Source: an uncultured Bacteroidales bacterium (GTDB lineage: Bacteria; Bacteroidota; Bacteroidia; Bacteroidales; F082). Taken from it: DNA of 64,000 nucleotides. Below the pieces are notes generated by a model. The model was not told where the DNA came from, did no database searches, and saw only the letters and a program-made list of their open reading frames with translations. The position numbers were made by a program, and so were the translations under genes. Each line of letters starts with the position of its first letter. Positions within the stretch are counted from its first letter, which is position 1. This document shows positions 33,501 through 43,092 of this stretch, in pieces. The stretch spans positions 62,001 to 126,000 of the forward strand of contig CAMVCZ010000003.1 of NCBI GenBank assembly GCA_947166105.1, read 5' to 3'.

Positions 33501-36428
33501 ATGTCCGAAGAAACTAATTTCACGATTCGATTATCCAAAGCGGTAAAAGAATTCAATGTGGGAAAGGACACCATTGTGGAGTTCCTCGCCAAGAAGGGCT
33601 TCCAAGTGGATCCCTCTCCCAACACGAAACTCACGGCAGACATGTATAGCCTGCTCGTGAAGGAATATCAGGGCGAGAAGGAAGTGAAGAACGAGGCCAA
33701 GAAATTGGGCAACCTCTCTTATAAAGGTGGTAGTGTTTCCGTTGATTCGGCATTGCAATCACAAAAGGTTGCGGAGGAAGAGGACCACGAGGAAATCATC
33801 ATCCGCTCGAATACCATTTCGTCGCCAGTGAAGAAGACGCCCAAGCCCGCGCCCGAACCTGAGCCTGAACCAGAACCTGTGATAGAGGTGAAGGAAGAAG
33901 CGCCAAAGCAAGAGCCTGCACCCGAAAAGGCTGAGCCTGAAAAGAAGGAGGAGAATCCCTCTGGCATTTCGCTGAACATTGTCGGCAAGATTGATCTTGA
34001 GCCGAAACCTCGCAAGGACAAGAAAAAGGACAAGCAGAAATCTGACAAAAAGCCTGAACAAAAGCCTGAACAAAAGCAGGAAAAGAAACCCCAACAGCAG
34101 CAACAGCCCAAGCAGGAAAAGAAAAAGGAACAACCCCAACCCCAGAAGCCAGCACCTGTCAAGAGGGACGAGCCGAAGACATCCTTGGAGGCTCGTGTCA
34201 TCAAACTTGAGGCACCCAAACTGCAAGGCCCGACTGTTCTCGGCATGGTGGAACTGCCCGACGAGAAGCGTCGCACCAAGGCCACCCCTGAAAAGAGAAA
34301 GCGCAAGCGCATCAAGGGCAAGCCTGAAGGTTCGTCGGAGAACCCGACCGGCCCGAATGTGAATCCCGGCGGCAAGAAGCAGGGCGGCGACAACAAACAG
34401 CAGCAAGGCAAAGGCCAGAAACCGCAAGGCGGCGACAATGCCAACAAGAAGAACCAGAAGGACAACGCCAAACTGAGCAAGAAGGACAAAAAGCAAGGCA
34501 AGCGCGAGGAAAAGCCCGAACTGACCGAAGAGGAAATCTCGAAGCAGATTAAGGACACTTTGGCACGCCTCGCTCCTATGGGCAAGTCGAAGACCTCAAA
34601 GCACCGCCGCGAGAAGCGTCAGCAGGTGGCGGGTAGCATGATGGAGGAAATGATGCGTCAAGAGGAGGACAAGAAAGTCCTGAAGGTGACCGAGTTTGTG
34701 ACCGCCAACGAATTGGCCACGATGATGAACGTGCCAGTCGTGAAGGTCATCGGTACCTGCATGAGCCTTGGTATGCCTGTTTCCATCAACCAACGCCTTG
34801 ATGCTGAGGCACTTTCTGTGGTGGCCGAGGAGTTTGGTTTCCAAGTCGACTTTGTTAGTGCGGATGTGCAGGAAGCCATCGCCGAAACAGAAGAAAACGA
34901 CCGTGAGGAAGACCTCGTGCCGCGTGCGCCTGTCGTCACCGTCATGGGTCACGTCGACCACGGTAAGACCAAACTTTTGGACTACATCCGTAATACGAAT
35001 GTGGTGGCTGGCGAGGCTGGTGGTATCACGCAACATATTGGTGCTTACGAAGTTACTACCGAAAGCGGAAAGAAGATTACCTTCTTGGATACGCCCGGTC
35101 ACGAGGCATTTACGGCCATGCGTGCCCGTGGTGCTAAGATTACTGACGTGGCCATCATCGTCATCGCCACGGATGATAGCGTGATGCCGCAAACCGTTGA
35201 GGCCATCAATCACGCGCAGGCCGCTGGTGTGCCTATTGTCTTCGCACTGAACAAGATAGACAAGCCTACTGCTAATCCCGACAAGATTCGAGAGCAGTTG
35301 GCCAACATGAACATCCTCGTGGAGAGTTGGGGCGGCAAGTACCAAGATCAGGAAATCGCCGCCAAAATCGGTTTGAATGTGGATGCCTTGCTGGAAAAGG
35401 TGTTGCTTGAGGCCGAATTCCTAGACCTGAAAGCCAACCCGAACCGTTTGGCCAAGGGCACGGTCATTGAGTCGGCCCTCGACAAAGGTCGCGGTTATGT
35501 GGCCAAGATTTTGGTGCAAAACGGCACCTTGAGAGTTGGCGACATGGTGTTGGCTGGCACCACCTACGGCAAGGTGAAAGCCATGTTCGACGACCACAAC
35601 AAACAGGTGAAAGAGGCTGGGCCGTCAACGCCGGTGCTGTTGCTCGGTTTGAACGGGGCGCCCATGCCCGGCGACGCTTTCAATGTGATGACTGACGAGC
35701 ACGAGGTGAAGTCCATCGCCAACCGCCGTGAGCAGTTGCAGCGCGAACAGACCCGCCGCACCAGCCCGCACATTACCTTGGACGAAATCGGTCGCCGTAT
35801 CGCCATCGGCGACTTCAAGGAGTTGAACATCATCGTCAAGGCCGACGTGGACGGCTCTGTGGAGGCTTTGGCCGACAGTTTGCTGAAACTCTCCACCGAG
35901 CAGGTTCAGGTCAATGTCATCCACAAGTCGGTGGGTGCCATCAGCGAGTCGGACGTCATGCTGGCTTCGGCTTCCAACGCCATCATCGTGGGCTTCAATG
36001 TGCGTCCTACCGCGCAAGCGCGTAAGATGGCTGAGAATGAGAAGATTGACATTCGTTTGTACTCCATCATCTACACCGCCATTGAGGAAATCAAGGCCGC
36101 TATCGAAGGCATGTTGGCTCCCGAAATCGAAGAAGTGGTCACCTGCAACCTCGAAATCCGCGAGACTTTCAAGATCAGCAAGGTCGGCACCATCGCGGGT
36201 TGCATGGTCTTGGACGGCAAGATTACCCGCAACACAAAGATTCGCGTCATCCGTGACGGCATCGTGGTCTACACGGGCGTGCTTGGTTCCTTGAAGCGTT
36301 ACAAGGACGACGTGAAGGAAGTCAGTGCTGGCATGGACTGCGGCCTCAACATCGAGAACTTCAACGACATCAAGGTCGGCGACATCATCGAGGGCTACAC
36401 CGAAAAGGAGATTGCCCGCAAACTGTAA
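33501..36428 (+). CDS. infB: translation initiation factor IF-2
   Basis: A 975-residue GTPase that brings fMet-tRNA to the 30S subunit. The first ~75 residues form the IF2 N-terminal helical domain. A long Lys/Glu/Pro/Gln-rich low-complexity part (about 95-365) follows, with repeats such as PEPEPEP and KPEQKPEQK. The G domain begins with GHVDHGKT at 483-490, with DTPGHEAF and NKID motifs, then domains II-IV. The extended disordered N-terminus is usual for Bacteroidota. Last gene of the rimP operon, followed by a strong terminator. Confidence 0.97.
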   Translation: MSEETNFTIRLSKAVKEFNVGKDTIVEFLAKKGFQVDPSPNTKLTADMYSLLVKEYQGEKEVKNEAKKLGNLSYKGGSVSVDSALQSQKVAEEEDHEEIIIRSNTISSPVKKTPKPAPEPEPEPEPVIEVKEEAPKQEPAPEKAEPEKKEENPSGISLNIVGKIDLEPKPRKDKKKDKQKSDKKPEQKPEQKQEKKPQQQQQPKQEKKKEQPQPQKPAPVKRDEPKTSLEARVIKLEAPKLQGPTVLGMVELPDEKRRTKATPEKRKRKRIKGKPEGSSENPTGPNVNPGGKKQGGDNKQQQGKGQKPQGGDNANKKNQKDNAKLSKKDKKQGKREEKPELTEEEISKQIKDTLARLAPMGKSKTSKHRREKRQQVAGSMMEEMMRQEEDKKVLKVTEFVTANELATMMNVPVVKVIGTCMSLGMPVSINQRLDAEALSVVAEEFGFQVDFVSADVQEAIAETEENDREEDLVPRAPVVTVMGHVDHGKTKLLDYIRNTNVVAGEAGGITQHIGAYEVTTESGKKITFLDTPGHEAFTAMRARGAKITDVAIIVIATDDSVMPQTVEAINHAQAAGVPIVFALNKIDKPTANPDKIREQLANMNILVESWGGKYQDQEIAAKIGLNVDALLEKVLLEAEFLDLKANPNRLAKGTVIESALDKGRGYVAKILVQNGTLRVGDMVLAGTTYGKVKAMFDDHNKQVKEAGPSTPVLLLGLNGAPMPGDAFNVMTDEHEVKSIANRREQLQREQTRRTSPHITLDEIGRRIAIGDFKELNIIVKADVDGSVEALADSLLKLSTEQVQVNVIHKSVGAISESDVMLASASNAIIVGFNVRPTAQARKMAENEKIDIRLYSIIYTAIEEIKAAIEGMLAPEIEEVVTCNLEIRETFKISKVGTIAGCMVLDGKITRNTKIRVIRDGIVVYTGVLGSLKRYKDDVKEVSAGMDCGLNIENFNDIKVGDIIEGYTEKEIARKL

Positions 36429-36452
36429 GGCAGTCGCTTTACAATGATTTGG

Positions 36453-36487
36453 AAAAGCCTCGGCAACATGTTTGTCGAGGCTTTTTT
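36453..36487 (+). terminator. intrinsic terminator after infB
   Basis: AAAAGCCTCG pairs with CGAGGCTTTT and is followed by TTTT; the stem is 10 bp. Confidence 0.9.
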
Positions 36488-36493
36488 ATGCAC

Positions 36494-36597
36494 TTTTGAG
36501 AATTTTGTAGAGGAGATTTGAGAATTTTGTAAGCAACTTTTGAGAATTTTGTAGGATAGATTTGAGAATTTTGTAACGGAGATTTGAGAATTTTGTA
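36494..36597 (+). repeat. five-unit 22-bp tandem repeat (TTTGAGAATTTTGTA) upstream of AAA/DUF4143 gene
   Basis: TTTGAGAATTTTGTA occurs five times with starts at 36495, 36517, 36539, 36561 and 36583, exactly 22 bp apart, i.e. about two helical turns, so all units face the same side of DNA. The linkers between units differ (7 bp). The last unit runs into a -7 box (TATCTTTG, 36598-36605). A sixth match, TTTTGAGAATTTTG, lies downstream of the gene at 37939-37952. This has the form of an operator array. Confidence 0.8.
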
Positions 36598-36605
36598 TAT
36601 CTTTG
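36598..36605 (+). promoter_or_regulatory. -7 box (TATCTTTG) of the AAA/DUF4143 gene
   Basis: TATCTTTG directly after the last array unit and 21 bp before the ATG at 36627. Binding to the array would cover the -33 region. Confidence 0.6.
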
Positions 36606-36626
36606 CAGCCGCAAAACCAACGTATT

Positions 36627-37811
36627 ATGTATAGAAGACCACAATTTGATGAATTAATGTCGCGCATGAAAGAGCCTCGGCGTTTCATACAAGTGTTATC
36701 TGGTCCGCGACAGGTGGGGAAATCGACCTTGGTAAAACAAGTGTTGCAAGAAATAGACTTGCCCTATTTGTTTGTCACGGCGGATAGCGTTCCTCCTGAG
36801 AACACGGCTTGGATTGGCGAAACATGGTCGACGGCGCGTGCAAGACTGCAAATAGCCCAGGCATCGGAGTATCTTCTTGTCATTGACGAAGTCCACAAGA
36901 TTGACAATTGGAGCGAAGCCGTAAAGAAGGAGTGGGACATGGACACATTCAATGACGTTCCGATAAAGGTGGTGCTGCTTGGCTCTTCGCGGCTGCTGCT
37001 GAAAGACGGATTGACCGAGTCGCTTGCCGGAAGGTTCGAAATCATTCGCATGTCGCATTGGAGTTATCTGGAGATGCGCGAGGCTTTCGGCTTCGACATC
37101 AACCAATATGTGTATTATGGCGGCTATCCCGGCGGGGCGCTTTTGATAAAGGATTTCCGCCGTTGGCAGCGGTATGTCAAGGAAAGCATTGTGGCTCCGG
37201 CCATTGAGCGGGATGTGCTGTCGACGAAAATCGTCTATAAGCCTGAATTGATGCGCCAATTGTTTGATTTGGGCTGTGTGTATTCGGGCAAGGAACTGTC
37301 TTTGAACAAGATGCTCGGCCAACTGTTGGACGCGGGCAATGTGACCACGCTTGCCAATTACCTGACCACATTGGACGAGTCGAGGCTGCTTTGCGGGTTG
37401 CACAAATATGCCAATGATGCGGCTCGCAAGTACAATTCGGTGCCGAAACTTATGGTTTACAACACCGCCTTGCTTTCGGCGCAGTCTGGGGTTGCTTTCG
37501 AGAAGGCGTTCACGACACCAACCGAGTGGGGGCGATGGGTGGAGTCGGCAGTCGGGGCGTTCTTGCTCAATCAGGCTGATGAAGTCGGATACAAGATGTT
37601 CTATTGGCGCGAGCGTAATGATGAGGTGGATTTCATCATTGAGTACAACAGGAAGTGTGTCGCCATAGAGGTAAAAAGTGGCCGCCGAACTGATAATGAG
37701 GGACTTAAAAAGTTCAGGGAGCAATTCAACCCTGCCCATTCGTTTATAGTGGGCAGTGGCGGAATACCTGTTGAGGAGTTTCTTACATTCAATTTGGAGC
37801 GGCTTTTTTGA
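36627..37811 (+). CDS. AAA (AAA_14) / DUF4143 ATPase
   Basis: A 394-residue cytoplasmic protein of the AAA_14/DUF4143 family. I start it at ATG 36627 (MYRRPQFDELM); the frame opens further up only through a TTG inside the promoter. Walker A is GPRQVGKST, Walker B YLLVIDEVHKI, and SRLLLKDGLTESLAGRFE gives the sensor/arginine-finger region. The C-terminal DUF4143 part ends with NDEVDFIIE and CVAIEVKSG, a PD-(D/E)XK-like D...E-x-K set. The family is very common in Bacteroidota, often with several copies per genome; a role in toxin-like or mobile systems has been suggested but not settled. Confidence 0.9.
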   Translation: MYRRPQFDELMSRMKEPRRFIQVLSGPRQVGKSTLVKQVLQEIDLPYLFVTADSVPPENTAWIGETWSTARARLQIAQASEYLLVIDEVHKIDNWSEAVKKEWDMDTFNDVPIKVVLLGSSRLLLKDGLTESLAGRFEIIRMSHWSYLEMREAFGFDINQYVYYGGYPGGALLIKDFRRWQRYVKESIVAPAIERDVLSTKIVYKPELMRQLFDLGCVYSGKELSLNKMLGQLLDAGNVTTLANYLTTLDESRLLCGLHKYANDAARKYNSVPKLMVYNTALLSAQSGVAFEKAFTTPTEWGRWVESAVGAFLLNQADEVGYKMFYWRERNDEVDFIIEYNRKCVAIEVKSGRRTDNEGLKKFREQFNPAHSFIVGSGGIPVEEFLTFNLERLF

Positions 37812-37938
37812 AAATAAACTGCCAAATGCTCTGCCGTGAGTGCAACCGGCGGAAGAGCGGGAAATGATAATTGGCTAAAAATGAAATCCGAGCTGGGGAG
37901 GAGCAATCTTTTCCGGCTTGGGGTGGTTTCACCCAACA

Positions 37939-37952
37939 TTTTGAGAATTTTG
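37939..37952 (+). repeat. isolated downstream copy of the 22-bp array motif
   Basis: TTTTGAGAATTTTG, 127 bp after the AAA/DUF4143 stop codon, matches the upstream array units base for base over 14 positions. The rest of the 37812-37984 gap shows no gene. Confidence 0.6.
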
Positions 37953-37984
37953 CGGAATCTGGCGAAATAAATTTTTCAATCACT

Positions 37985-40555
37985 TCATTGTTGCATTTTC
38001 GCCATCACTTTCAGCATCTGTTCGCCCAAGCCGATGGTGTAGCCTTGCTTTACGAAAACCACTTCGCTGTTGGCGTTGGCAATGATGAAGATGGGACGGC
38101 TGTCGTTGCTCAGATGCAGGCTTTCGACGAGGTCGTCGCGGATGGAGCCGTCGTCTAAGCCGTAGATGATGCCGTCGGGCAACTCGCTGAAATTCTTCAA
38201 CTTGAACTTGTCGTAGTCGGCTTTGTTGCTGAAGATGAAGATGAGCGGCAAGTTGCTGGCTTCAAACTCCTTGCGGAAGGCGGCGATGTCTTGCATGGCG
38301 TGGGTGGTCGGCTCGCTGCCTTGGTCAAGGAGGCCGAGGATGTAGTAACTGTCCTTGATGAGTTGTTTCGGGTTGTATTCTTCGCCCGTTTCAGGGTCGG
38401 TGAAGCGGTTGTTGGAGTAGAAACTCCCGATGACGCTCAAATCAGCATTCGGCTCGCGCAAAATGAGGTTCACCTTGGTGGTTTTGCCCGCCTTGATGGT
38501 GAAGAACTCGCTGTGGGTCAGGGCGGTACCGTCGTCCAAACGGGTGCCTGCCGTGAGGATGTAATAGCCTTCGTCCAAAGGTGTGGGGCGCTCGAAGGTG
38601 GAGAGCGTCATGCCGTCGTCAATGCCGGGGTCTTTGGCATCGTAGGCCAAGAGGCGGAAACTCTTGCCGTCAAACTTCTTGATGCTGAAGTGCGTGTAGT
38701 ATTTCGGGTCGGCGACGGATGCGATGGGGCGGTATTGGATGTCCAAATAACCGATAGCTGTTTTGGCGGGTTCGGCGGCCTCGAAATCGACATTATTCCA
38801 TTGTTTGTCAAAGTATTGCACATTGCCGTTCACGGGGTTGATTTGCGCCGCGATGCCTAAGCTCCGCGCCATGCTGACGAAGAAGATGTTGCGCGAATGG
38901 CGGTCGGCCTTGCGAGCTTTCAGCACGCCCAAGGGCGAGATGGGATAACGTTGCGGATTCAGGTTGTCGCCGGTTTGGATGTTTTTCTTCACCCAATCGA
39001 CCAACAGTGCGGGGGTGTCATGGAATTGTTGTCTTTCCGTTTCGGGGAAAAACTCGGTGAGGGTTTTGCGGTAAGGTACGAGCATTTCGTTGCTCACACG
39101 CGGACTGAGGATGTATTGCGCGTAAAGGTCGGGCGGCATGGAGATAATCGAAGAAGTGAGGTCGGGTGTGTTGTCGAAATGGTCTTTCAGCACTTCAAGG
39201 CTGATGTCGCGCAAGTCCTTGTCGGAGATGTTTTTAAGCAGTTCCACCGCCTTGATTTCCTGATTCTTGCCTTGGGCGTACTTCACGAAGTCGGCGATGG
39301 TTTGGTAGTTGCCCCAAGTCTTTTCGTAGAGGCGGCACAGGGTTTTGTTGCCCGTGTTCATAATCAGTTCTTGCTGGGCTTTCTTGCAGTCGGCGATGTA
39401 GGCGTTTCGCAACGAGTCCTCGTAGGCGAAACGGCGGTCGTTCTCGGCACGCATTTCAGCCGTCACTTCGGGCAAGACGCAGGTCGAGGCGGGCGGCACC
39501 ATGTCAAACTCAAAACTGTCCATCGTGCCTTCCTCGTGGTCGAGGGTGATGGTAACGCTCTCATTTTCACCCGATTTGAAGACTTGGTAGCCAAACTTAC
39601 CGTCTTTGGCAGCGTAGGCCATCATGCAGCCCAAGCCAGCGGTGAGCCAAATCTGACCGTTTTCGTCAGTCGTCTTGATGACCACTGTGCAGAACTCGGC
39701 ATAGTTGTAAATCTTGAACTCCACAGGCAGGTTGGCTTGAGGCGTTCCGTTCTTGTCCACGACGGTGAAAGTCGTCTTGGCTGTCTTGCCATAATTATCC
39801 ACCACGTTGATTTCCGTGTAGTTGTCGCCGCGACTGATGACTTCCTCCGGACCATCGTAATCGCCGAAAACGCGGGTATGTAATAACAAAGTGCGCGAAG
39901 CCGGTTCGTTGAACCAACCCAAGTCGAGCACCGGCTCAGGCTCGCAGGCTCCGAGGAAATGCCATTGGCCATCGACGTAAGCCTCCACCCAAGCGTGGTT
40001 GTCGTCGCAGTGCGCCCAACGCGGCGTGTAAACTTGTCGTGCGGGGATGCCCACGGTGCGCAAGGCCGTCACCAACAGCGTCGATTCCTCGCCGCAACGC
40101 CCCCACGAGGTCTTGATGGTGGCCATCGGGGCGCTGGTGCGGCTGTCGCTGCCCTTGTAATTCACGTGTTCGTGGCACCAATGGTTCACTTCGAGGACGG
40201 CATCATACAGCGAAAGGTCTTTCACGCGGCCTTTCAGTTCCTCGTAATAGGTGGCGCGAAAGCGGTCGAGGTTCTCGTTATTGACGCGCACGGGCACCAC
40301 GAAATGCTTGAACTCACGCTCGGGGATGCTTGCACCCCATGGCATTTCCGCCTTGGCGCGGAAGGCATAGTGGATGCACTCGTGGTAATAGTTTTCCGAA
40401 TAGTCCACGCTGTCGCCGAGGGGCATGTAAGTGTAAAGGAAGTCGAGGGCTTCTTTTTCGGTGAATTGATGGTTTTGTTTTGTTTCTTCACTTCCCTTGC
40501 AGGCTGAAAACAGCAGGGCGGAGAAAGCGACAATAATTAATAAGGTGTTGCGCAT
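37985..40555 (-). CDS. transglutaminase-like lipoprotein
   Basis: An 856-residue lipoprotein (lipobox LLFSAC, Cys19). A transglutaminase-like core shows Cys154 in SWGRCGEEST and His187 in DDNHAWVEAY, followed by WHFLGACEPEP; the third residue of the triad is not an obvious Asp (Glu205 is nearest). Ig-like domain(s) follow (about 240-350), then a second all-helical and transglutaminase-like part (about 480-600) and a last ~110 residues with LPLIFIFSNKADYDKFK and FIIANANSEVVFVKQGY that read like a thioredoxin-like fold lacking a CxxC. Such large proteins of Bacteroidota are probably periplasmic peptidases or peptide-binding factors; substrate unknown. It stands alone. Confidence 0.85.
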   Translation of the reverse strand: MRNTLLIIVAFSALLFSACKGSEETKQNHQFTEKEALDFLYTYMPLGDSVDYSENYYHECIHYAFRAKAEMPWGASIPEREFKHFVVPVRVNNENLDRFRATYYEELKGRVKDLSLYDAVLEVNHWCHEHVNYKGSDSRTSAPMATIKTSWGRCGEESTLLVTALRTVGIPARQVYTPRWAHCDDNHAWVEAYVDGQWHFLGACEPEPVLDLGWFNEPASRTLLLHTRVFGDYDGPEEVISRGDNYTEINVVDNYGKTAKTTFTVVDKNGTPQANLPVEFKIYNYAEFCTVVIKTTDENGQIWLTAGLGCMMAYAAKDGKFGYQVFKSGENESVTITLDHEEGTMDSFEFDMVPPASTCVLPEVTAEMRAENDRRFAYEDSLRNAYIADCKKAQQELIMNTGNKTLCRLYEKTWGNYQTIADFVKYAQGKNQEIKAVELLKNISDKDLRDISLEVLKDHFDNTPDLTSSIISMPPDLYAQYILSPRVSNEMLVPYRKTLTEFFPETERQQFHDTPALLVDWVKKNIQTGDNLNPQRYPISPLGVLKARKADRHSRNIFFVSMARSLGIAAQINPVNGNVQYFDKQWNNVDFEAAEPAKTAIGYLDIQYRPIASVADPKYYTHFSIKKFDGKSFRLLAYDAKDPGIDDGMTLSTFERPTPLDEGYYILTAGTRLDDGTALTHSEFFTIKAGKTTKVNLILREPNADLSVIGSFYSNNRFTDPETGEEYNPKQLIKDSYYILGLLDQGSEPTTHAMQDIAAFRKEFEASNLPLIFIFSNKADYDKFKLKNFSELPDGIIYGLDDGSIRDDLVESLHLSNDSRPIFIIANANSEVVFVKQGYTIGLGEQMLKVMAKMQQ

Positions 40556-40692
40556 GATAGTAAGAGTTTTGTTTCTGCAAAATTAGAAAAATTTCAACAT
40601 TCAGCTTGCATGTTCCTACTACTTTTTGTCTCGCAAAATGGCTTTTGGAAAAGTTTTATCGCTTGATTTGCGCCAATTTGCTTACAAATCCC

Positions 40693-40700
40693 TACCTTTG
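40693..40700 (+). promoter_or_regulatory. -7 box (TACCTTTG) of der
   Basis: TACCTTTG lies 27 bp before the ATG at 40728 and shows that the longer open frame starting at 40626 is not translated from its beginning. Confidence 0.6.
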
Positions 40701-40727
40701 CAGCCCAAAACTAATACCATCAAAGAC

Positions 40728-42035
40728 ATGTCAAACATTGTAGCAATTGTGGGAAGACCCAATGTGGGAAAATCGACGCTGTTCAACCGTCTGCTGAAGC
40801 AGCGCATGGCCATCGTGGAGGAAACGAGCGGCGTGACGCGCGACAGGCACTACGGCAAAAGCGACTGGAACGGAAAGGAATTCACCGTCATCGACACCGG
40901 CGGCTATGTGGTGGGGTCGGACGACATCTTTGAAGAAGAGATCCGCAAGCAGGTTGACTTGGCCATCGAAGAAGCAGATGTTATCATCTTTTTGGTGGAT
41001 GGTCGCGACGGGCTTCACATCTTGGACGAGGAAGTCGCCCAAATTTTGCGTTTGCAAAAGAAGCCTGTCCTGCTGGCAGTCAACAAGATAGACGAGCCAA
41101 ACAAGGAAAACCTGATTGGCGAATTCTATAGTTTGGGCTTGGATGAGCCTTGGCCAATTTCCGCCATGACGGGCACGGGCACGGGCGAACTGTTGGACAA
41201 AATCTGCGAACTTTTGCCCTCCAACACCACCGATTTCAACACCGACCTGCCGCGCTTCACCGTGGTTGGCAGGCCCAATGTCGGAAAATCGTCATTGATC
41301 AACGCCTTCCTCGGCACCGACCGCCACATCGTGACCGACATCGCCGGCACCACCCGCGACGCCAACTACACGCGCTACAATGCCTTTGGCATGGAGTTCA
41401 TGCTCGTCGACACAGCAGGCTTGCGCAAAAAGAGCAAGGTGGAAGAGGACATCGAGTTTTACTCCGTGCTGCGTTCCATCCGCGCTATCGAGGACTGCGA
41501 CGTGGCCATCCTTATGCTCGATGCGACACAAGGCTTCGAGGCCCAAGACATGAACATCCTGCGCCTCATCGAGCGCAACAAAAAAGGTTTGGTGATGGTC
41601 GTGAACAAGTGGGATTTGGTCGAAAAGGATTCCAACACGCACAAGGCCTACGAGGAACTGATTCGTTCACGCACCGCACCTTTCACCGACTATCCCATCA
41701 TCTTCACTTCTGCCATCAACAAGCAACGTATATATAAGGTGCTGGAGACCGCTCATAAGGTCTACGAAAACCGCGAGCGTCGCGTGCCCGTGCGTGAGTT
41801 GAACGACAAGATGCAGGAAATTATCAATTCCGTGCCGTTGCCGACTGCTTCGCGCGGACGTTTCCTAAAGATCAAATACATCACCCAACTGAAGAGCATC
41901 GCGCCGCAATTCATCTTCTTCTGCAACCTGCCAAAGGACGTAAAGGACAATTATAAGCGCTTCTTGGAAAACAAGATACGCGAAACTTGGGACTTCAACG
42001 GGGTGCCGATTCAACTCATCTTTAAAGAGAAGTAG
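40728..42035 (+). CDS. der: ribosome biogenesis GTPase Der (EngA)
   Basis: A 435-residue protein with two GTPase domains and a C-terminal KH-like domain, the hallmark of Der. The first domain begins with [10 protein letters not shown] (residues 6-15) and DTGGY; the second repeats [12 protein letters not shown] and [14 protein letters not shown]. NKxD motifs are seen in each. It helps 50S subunit assembly. The start at 40728 fits the family N-terminus [16 protein letters not shown]. Confidence 0.97.
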   Translation: MSNIVAIVGRPNVGKSTLFNRLLKQRMAIVEETSGVTRDRHYGKSDWNGKEFTVIDTGGYVVGSDDIFEEEIRKQVDLAIEEADVIIFLVDGRDGLHILDEEVAQILRLQKKPVLLAVNKIDEPNKENLIGEFYSLGLDEPWPISAMTGTGTGELLDKICELLPSNTTDFNTDLPRFTVVGRPNVGKSSLINAFLGTDRHIVTDIAGTTRDANYTRYNAFGMEFMLVDTAGLRKKSKVEEDIEFYSVLRSIRAIEDCDVAILMLDATQGFEAQDMNILRLIERNKKGLVMVVNKWDLVEKDSNTHKAYEELIRSRTAPFTDYPIIFTSAINKQRIYKVLETAHKVYENRERRVPVRELNDKMQEIINSVPLPTASRGRFLKIKYITQLKSIAPQFIFFCNLPKDVKDNYKRFLENKIRETWDFNGVPIQLIFKEK

Positions 42036-42099
42036 TTTTTCGGGATTGCTTCGCAAGAAATCAATCAAAAATCAATATTAAAATCAATCAAAAATTCAT

Positions 42100-42107
42100 T
42101 ATTTTTG
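42100..42107 (+). promoter_or_regulatory. -7 box (TATTTTTG) upstream of the S4 gene
   Basis: TATTTTTG lies about 70 bp before the ATG at 42178, in an A+T-rich gap with repeated AATCAATCAAAAA. Confidence 0.45.
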
Positions 42108-42177
42108 TTTTTGCATTTTTAGATTCGATTTTGAAAGATTTCTTGGCCGCAGGCCAATCCCCAAAAGAACACACATT

Positions 42178-42567
42178 ATGACCGAAGAAGAAAACATCGT
42201 CCGAATAGACAAATGGCTGTGGGCGGCGCGTCTGTTCAAGACGCGCTCGCTGGCTGCCGATGCCATCAAGGGCGGCAAGGTGAAGATGGACGGCAACCCC
42301 ATCAAGCCCTCGCGCGAGGTGAAGGTGGGCGACGTCATCCAAGTGCAGATTGAGCAGCTGCACAAGGTGGTGGAAGTGAAGACCGTCATCAAGAACCGCG
42401 TCTCGCCCAAGCAGGTGCCCGAGGTCTACAACGACCTTACGCCCAAGGAGGAATACGAGCGCATCGAGTTCATGAACGCCTACAAGGCCGAGTGGCGCGA
42501 CCGTGGCGCAGGCCGCCCGACCAAGAAGGAACGAAGGATGATTGAGCGGTTGAAGGATGAGATGTGA
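42178..42567 (+). CDS. S4 domain RNA-binding protein, Hsp15-like
   Basis: A 129-residue protein whose first 60 residues form an S4 RNA-binding domain (RIDKWLWAARLFKTRSLAADA, then GKVKMDGNPIKPSREVKVGD). The Lys/Arg-rich C-terminus (GRPTKKERR) resembles heat-shock protein 15, which binds 50S subunits carrying stalled nascent chains. It probably works in ribosome rescue or rRNA binding. Gene after der, with its own promoter box. Confidence 0.88.
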   Translation: MTEEENIVRIDKWLWAARLFKTRSLAADAIKGGKVKMDGNPIKPSREVKVGDVIQVQIEQLHKVVEVKTVIKNRVSPKQVPEVYNDLTPKEEYERIEFMNAYKAEWRDRGAGRPTKKERRMIERLKDEM

Positions 42568-42574
42568 TAACACC

Positions 42575-42603
42575 AAAGGCGACCCCAAAACGGAGTCGCC
42601 TTT
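42575..42603. terminator. bidirectional terminator between S4 gene and V-ATPase operon
   Basis: AAAGGCGAC pairs with GTCGCCTTT between two convergent transcription units. Confidence 0.8.
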
Positions 42604-42628
42604 GTCCTAATTGGTTGTCCTCTCGAAA

Positions 42629-43069
<441 letters not shown>

Positions 43070-43092
43070 TTAATTGTTAATTGTTTATTCGT

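Noticed and set aside
33719..34585. Ser/Phe-rich antisense frames over the 5' part of infB
   Set aside because: They arise from the Lys/Glu/Pro-rich codons of the IF-2 N-terminus read backwards.
36494..36597. The 22-bp repeats as a CRISPR array
   Set aside because: Units are only ~15 bp with 7-bp linkers, too short for CRISPR, and there are no cas genes; an operator array fits better.
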